Origin: Gammaproteobacteria bacterium
GTDB lineage: Bacteria > Pseudomonadota > Gammaproteobacteria > SZUA-229
Length of the DNA: 17,375 bases
Direction: 5' to 3'
NCBI GenBank assembly: GCA_011051475.1
Contig: DRLE01000176.1
Location: 1-17,375 of the forward strand
Shown here: positions 13,960 through 17,375 of the stretch, piece after piece
Layout: each line of letters starts with the position of its first letter
Numbering within the stretch: position 1 is the first letter of the stretch
Program-made: the position numbers and the translations under genes
The notes under the pieces: generated by a model
Told to the model about the DNA's origin: nothing
The model's input: the letters and a program-made list of their open reading frames with translations, nothing else
Databases searched by the model: none

Positions 13960-14538
13960 CTATTCCTTTGAGTCTTCCTCCGTTTCTTCTTTTGCCGGCG
14001 GACTTGTGTCAAAAGAACGGAATATCTGGGTGACGGCATAATCGATGCGCTTGCGGATATTGTCAATCGACTGCTGTTTCTGCACATTGCCGGTGGCATA
14101 GCCCAGCCAGACCAGATAACCGCTACGCGCATCAACCATGGCCACCAGCAGGGCGGCTTTTGGCACATTTGTCAGGGCGTGTCTTCTGGTTTCCGGATTT
14201 TCCTTCAGTTCCAGAGCGGTCATATCGACGCCGGCAGCATAGGCAATGAACAGGTCAGGGTTTTGGGTGACCGGAGTCAGGCCATGCTTGCGCAGTTCAC
14301 GGTTAACCAGAAAGCGGACTTCTTCATCCGTGTCCAGTGTTGGCTGCTCCCACTGACCGATGGGGTCATAAACAATCTCTCCCCCGCCCAGCCAGGCGTA
14401 GGTTTTGTACCGGCTGAAGTCTACGTCCGGGTAGGTTTCCGTTTCTACGGTAATGTCACTGGTCAGGGTCGCACAGCCCGAAAGGGCGAAAGTGGTGAGC
14501 AAAAAGCTCGCCAGTAATATACGTGTCAATGTTGTCAT
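13960..14538 (-). CDS. DUF4136 outer-membrane lipoprotein
   Basis: 192 aa. A lipoprotein signal peptide ends in the lipobox LSGC with Cys22 as the lipidated residue; Ala at +2 predicts sorting to the outer membrane. The mature part has the DUF4136 pattern: DVDFSRYKTYAWL near the start, a central DEEVRFLVNRELRKHGL, and NIRKRIDYAVTQIF near the end. An acidic tail (KEETEEDSKE) closes it. The DUF4136 role is unknown. The gene overlaps the RND permease stop by 4 bases (ATGA, 14535-14538), so it is translated by re-initiation after the pump and is probably an accessory lipoprotein of that efflux system. It is the last gene of a minus-strand operon that begins beyond the window. Confidence 0.9.
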   Translation of the reverse strand: MTTLTRILLASFLLTTFALSGCATLTSDITVETETYPDVDFSRYKTYAWLGGGEIVYDPIGQWEQPTLDTDEEVRFLVNRELRKHGLTPVTQNPDLFIAYAAGVDMTALELKENPETRRHALTNVPKAALLVAMVDARSGYLVWLGYATGNVQKQQSIDNIRKRIDYAVTQIFRSFDTSPPAKEETEEDSKE

Positions 14539-17375
14539 TTCAGGTTTCCTGTTATGGGTTCTTCTTTAATTTGAAAAAATATTGCATAAAGCACCGGCAC
14601 GACAATAAGTGTCAGTAATGAGGCAAAGCCTAAACCAAACATGATGACGACCGCCATATCCAAAAAGAATACATCGCTCAGCAGCGGCGCCATACCGAGA
14701 ATGGTTGTGCTGGCGGCCATCAGTACCGGGCGCAGGCGGGATACCGCCGAGTCCAGTATGGCCTGAAACGATGGCTTGCCGCTGGCGATCTGCAGGTCGA
14801 TTTCCTCAATCAGGACAATTGCGTTCTTGATCAGCAGACCGACCAGGCTCAGGGCGCCGAGCAGGGCCATAAAGCCGAAGGAGACATTCATGCTGAGCAG
14901 GCCGGCGGTTATGCCGATAATGGCCAGCGGCACCGTCAGCCAGATAATCAGCGGCTGACGCACCTTGCCGAAAAGGATAATAACGATAACGATCATGGTC
15001 AGGAAGCCGGCGGGCAGGGACCGGGCAATGGCCGCATTGGCATCGCGAGAATCCTCGTATTCGCCGCCCCATTCAAGCCGGTAACCCGGCGGCAGCGCCA
15101 CGGCTTCTATTTCGGGTTTGATACGGGTCAGCAGGCTTGTGGCCAGGCCCTGGGCCGGGTCGCAGGAAGGCGTGATGGTATAGATGCGGTTGCGCTTGCG
15201 GATTTTGGCATCGGACCATTGCAGGCGGAAATCCGATACCACCTGGCCAACGGGCACCCTTTGCTGAAGAATCGGGCTGTATACCGGTATGTCACGGATA
15301 CTGGCGACGTCCTGGCGTTCGGCAGGAGGGGGCAGAATAATAATCGGCAGCAGGCGGATACCGTCCTTGAACAGGCCGACCTGCTGGCCGTCAAAGGCGG
15401 TAAGCAGTGCATTGCTCAGGTCTTCGCGGGTAATGCCAAGCGGCCGTGCGGCTTTTTCATTATAGATCGGGGAAATGACCTTGACCGGCTGACGCCAGTC
15501 ATCGCGGATATTGATGGCGCCGCCATCATCAGCCATGATTTTTTGCACCTGCTGTGAAAGCCGGCGCAGTACCACGGGGTCCGGACCGCTGAGGCGCGCC
15601 TCGATCTTGGCATCACGCCCGGGACCGATGCGCAGGCGTTTTGTCTTCGGCTCGGAATCGGGGAAATGCGTGGCGGTATAGGCCAGCAGCGCCTCCTCGA
15701 TGCGGGGGATATCCTCCAGGCTTTTCGTGGTAATGATGAGCTGGCCATAGGCGCTGCTGGGTGACTCCGGGTTGTAGACCAGGGTGAAACGGGTTGCACC
15801 GGCGCCGACAAAGCCCGCGGTGCTGACAACGTCGTCGCGTTTGCGCAGCCAGCTGTCGATCTGCAGCAGGTCATCACGGGTCTTGCGGATATCCGTGCCC
15901 TCGACGTTCCACAGATCAAAGAAAAACATCGGCGTGTTTGAATCGGGGAAAAAGCTGCGCTTGACGTAGCCGAAACCGAATACCGAGGCGGAAAACAGGA
16001 TAAGGATAAGGGCTGTGGTCAGCCAGCGATGGTTGATGGCGGCAGCAAGCAGGGCGCGGTAGCGTCTGAAAACAATGCCACCATAAGGGTCGGCCTGCGC
16101 ACTGCCCGGGGCATCGGGTTTGAGAAACTGTACGCACAGCAGGGGCGTCATGGTGACCGCGGTAAACCAGGACAGCAGCAGGGAAATCAGGATGACCCAG
16201 AACAGCGAGTTGGCAAACTCGCCGGTGCCGTCCTCGGACAGACCGATGGCGGCAAAGGCAACAATGCCGACAATGGTGCCACCGAGCAGTGGCCACATGG
16301 TCGATGCAACGACCTCGCGGGCAGCCTTGATGCCGTCCTCGCCGCGCTTGATGCGCACCAGCATGCCTTCGGCGACCACGATAGCATTATCCACCAGCAT
16401 GCCCAGGGCGATAATCAGCGCGCCCAGTGAAATGCGCTGCAGATCGATGCCGTAAAGATTCATAAACCAGATCGTGGCGGAAACCGTAATCAGCAGAATC
16501 GCGCCGATAATCAGGCCGGTGCGCAGGCCCATAAAAAACAGCAGCACGACGATAACAATAAGCAGCGCCTCGACCACATTGAGAATAAAACCGGAAACCG
16601 ATGCATCGACAATGTTGGGCTGGTCATAGATAGCATCAAGCTGCATACCGACCGGGGTGACCGACTGCAGTTCCTGCAGCCGGCGGTCAATCCGCTCACC
16701 GACAGCAACCACGTTCTCCCCGGGCTGCATGGAGATACCGATGGTCAGGGCCTTCCTGCCATTGTAGAAATCATACTTGTCTGGTACTTCTTCATAGGCG
16801 CGGCGCACGTTGGCAAAGTCGCTGATACGAACCAGGGTGTCGTTCTTGCCGCGTACCAGCAGGTCGCCGATTTCCTGTACGGTTTTGAGCTGGCCGGTGG
16901 GATTGATGCGCACGTATTCATCGCCAATGCGCACATTGCCGGAATCGGAAACCAGGTTTTGCGATTTCAGAACCCGGTTGAACTCGATATTGGATATGCC
17001 CAGCTCCGAGAAGCGGGCGCGCGAGATTTCAATATAGGCGACTTCTTTCTGTGCGCCGTCGATACTGATCTTGCGTACGCCCGGTACCAGCAGCAGCTGC
17101 TCCTTGAGCAGATCGGCATAGTCCTTGAGTTCACGGTAGCTGTAATGCTCGCCGGTGAGGGCGTAGAACAGGCCGTAAACATCACCGAAGTCATCATAGA
17201 CCACCGAGGGTTTGGCGCCGGGCGGCAGGGTGGACTGGACATCATGGACCTTGCGTCGCAGCTCGTCCCAGATATTGGGGAAGTCCGGTTTCTTGTACTT
17301 GTCCTTGATAACAACGGTAACTTCGGAAAAGCCGTTTTGCGAAATCGACTCAACCCGTTTGAGCTGCTGCAGTTC
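14535..17375 (-). CDS. RND (AcrB/HAE1-type) efflux permease, N-terminus beyond the window
   Basis: 946 codons are visible and the frame is open to the right edge, so the first roughly 70-80 residues are missing. The apparent GTG start at 17204 is internal. Hallmarks of inner-membrane, proton-driven resistance-nodulation-division pumps are present. The TM4 motif LGALIIALGMLVDNAIVVAE carries the proton-relay Asp (AcrB has LVDDAIVV). A TM10 Lys lies in SLVGLLIKNAIVLIEEI, and the large porter loops and C-terminal helices follow (LDMAVVIMFGLGFASLLTLI). The substrate class is drugs or similar organic compounds (HAE1 side) rather than metals, as judged by overall pattern; this is moderately sure. 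The adaptor (membrane-fusion protein) and outer-membrane factor are not in view; the former probably precedes this gene. A DUF4136 lipoprotein follows with an ATGA overlap. Confidence 0.93.
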   Translation of the reverse strand, partial: ELQQLKRVESISQNGFSEVTVVIKDKYKKPDFPNIWDELRRKVHDVQSTLPPGAKPSVVYDDFGDVYGLFYALTGEHYSYRELKDYADLLKEQLLLVPGVRKISIDGAQKEVAYIEISRARFSELGISNIEFNRVLKSQNLVSDSGNVRIGDEYVRINPTGQLKTVQEIGDLLVRGKNDTLVRISDFANVRRAYEEVPDKYDFYNGRKALTIGISMQPGENVVAVGERIDRRLQELQSVTPVGMQLDAIYDQPNIVDASVSGFILNVVEALLIVIVVLLFFMGLRTGLIIGAILLITVSATIWFMNLYGIDLQRISLGALIIALGMLVDNAIVVAEGMLVRIKRGEDGIKAAREVVASTMWPLLGGTIVGIVAFAAIGLSEDGTGEFANSLFWVILISLLLSWFTAVTMTPLLCVQFLKPDAPGSAQADPYGGIVFRRYRALLAAAINHRWLTTALILILFSASVFGFGYVKRSFFPDSNTPMFFFDLWNVEGTDIRKTRDDLLQIDSWLRKRDDVVSTAGFVGAGATRFTLVYNPESPSSAYGQLIITTKSLEDIPRIEEALLAYTATHFPDSEPKTKRLRIGPGRDAKIEARLSGPDPVVLRRLSQQVQKIMADDGGAINIRDDWRQPVKVISPIYNEKAARPLGITREDLSNALLTAFDGQQVGLFKDGIRLLPIIILPPPAERQDVASIRDIPVYSPILQQRVPVGQVVSDFRLQWSDAKIRKRNRIYTITPSCDPAQGLATSLLTRIKPEIEAVALPPGYRLEWGGEYEDSRDANAAIARSLPAGFLTMIVIVIILFGKVRQPLIIWLTVPLAIIGITAGLLSMNVSFGFMALLGALSLVGLLIKNAIVLIEEIDLQIASGKPSFQAILDSAVSRLRPVLMAASTTILGMAPLLSDVFFLDMAVVIMFGLGFASLLTLIVVPVLYAIFFQIKEEPITGNLK

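Noticed and set aside
1..17375. tRNA, rRNA, riboswitch or phage genes
   Set aside because: None recognised. No cloverleaf-type or conserved rRNA segments, integrase, transposase or capsid-type proteins were seen on reading the window.

Overview
The window looks like chromosomal DNA of a free-living, Gram-negative gammaproteobacterium. The evidence is GreB, a MoxR/DUF58/TgpA operon, an RND efflux pump, outer-membrane lipoprotein and beta-barrel genes, a LapG-type periplasmic protease and a PEP-CTERM (exosortase-sorted) protein. Base composition is moderately GC-rich in genes, with AT-rich regulatory gaps. A Pro/Gly/Tyr-rich exported protein with an acidic Trp-rich head resembles sulfur globule proteins, which hints at a sulfur-oxidising lineage. 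That point is inference. No tRNA, rRNA, CRISPR array, phage gene or transposase was recognised.

Left part (1-2556): the 5' part of a PP-loop tRNA thiolation-type ATPase leaves the window on the minus strand. Next comes a two-gene minus-strand operon: a Pro-rich exported protein of unknown function, then a PEP-CTERM protein. It is preceded by a near-consensus sigma-54 promoter and followed by a strong terminator. An AT-rich gene-free stretch follows, then a 168-bp MITE-like element with nested inverted repeats. Its right end overlaps the stop codon of the next gene.

Biofilm/adhesion-type cluster (2553-6616): a minus-strand TPR plus outer-membrane beta-barrel protein is divergent from a two-gene plus-strand operon. 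That operon encodes a LapG-like calcium-dependent cysteine protease and a membrane sensor (periplasmic sensory domain, PAS, HD-GYP). The HD-GYP domain has lost nearly all its metal ligands but keeps the GYP motif. The simplest model is a LapD-like receptor role played by a degenerate HD-GYP protein instead of a degenerate GGDEF-EAL protein. This is the most interesting observation in the window.

Middle (6730-11670): a small two-helix membrane protein and a DUF861 cupin form a minus-strand pair. They share a compact divergent promoter region, with a perfect palindrome, with a thioredoxin that has an unusual WCSPC active site. Then comes the classical minus-strand operon moxR - DUF58 - tgpA (AAA ATPase chaperone, DUF58 protein, membrane transglutaminase), with a 1-base overlap between the last two genes.

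Right part (11882-17375): the Pro/Gly/Tyr-rich exported protein with its terminator, greB (minus), and three small plus-strand genes of unknown function (66, 59 and 77 aa). One of these was too short for routine ORF calling but has a strong ribosome-binding site, an extended -10 promoter and a terminator. Last is a minus-strand RND efflux permease, cut by the window edge and overlapping a DUF4136 lipoprotein gene by 4 bases (ATGA).
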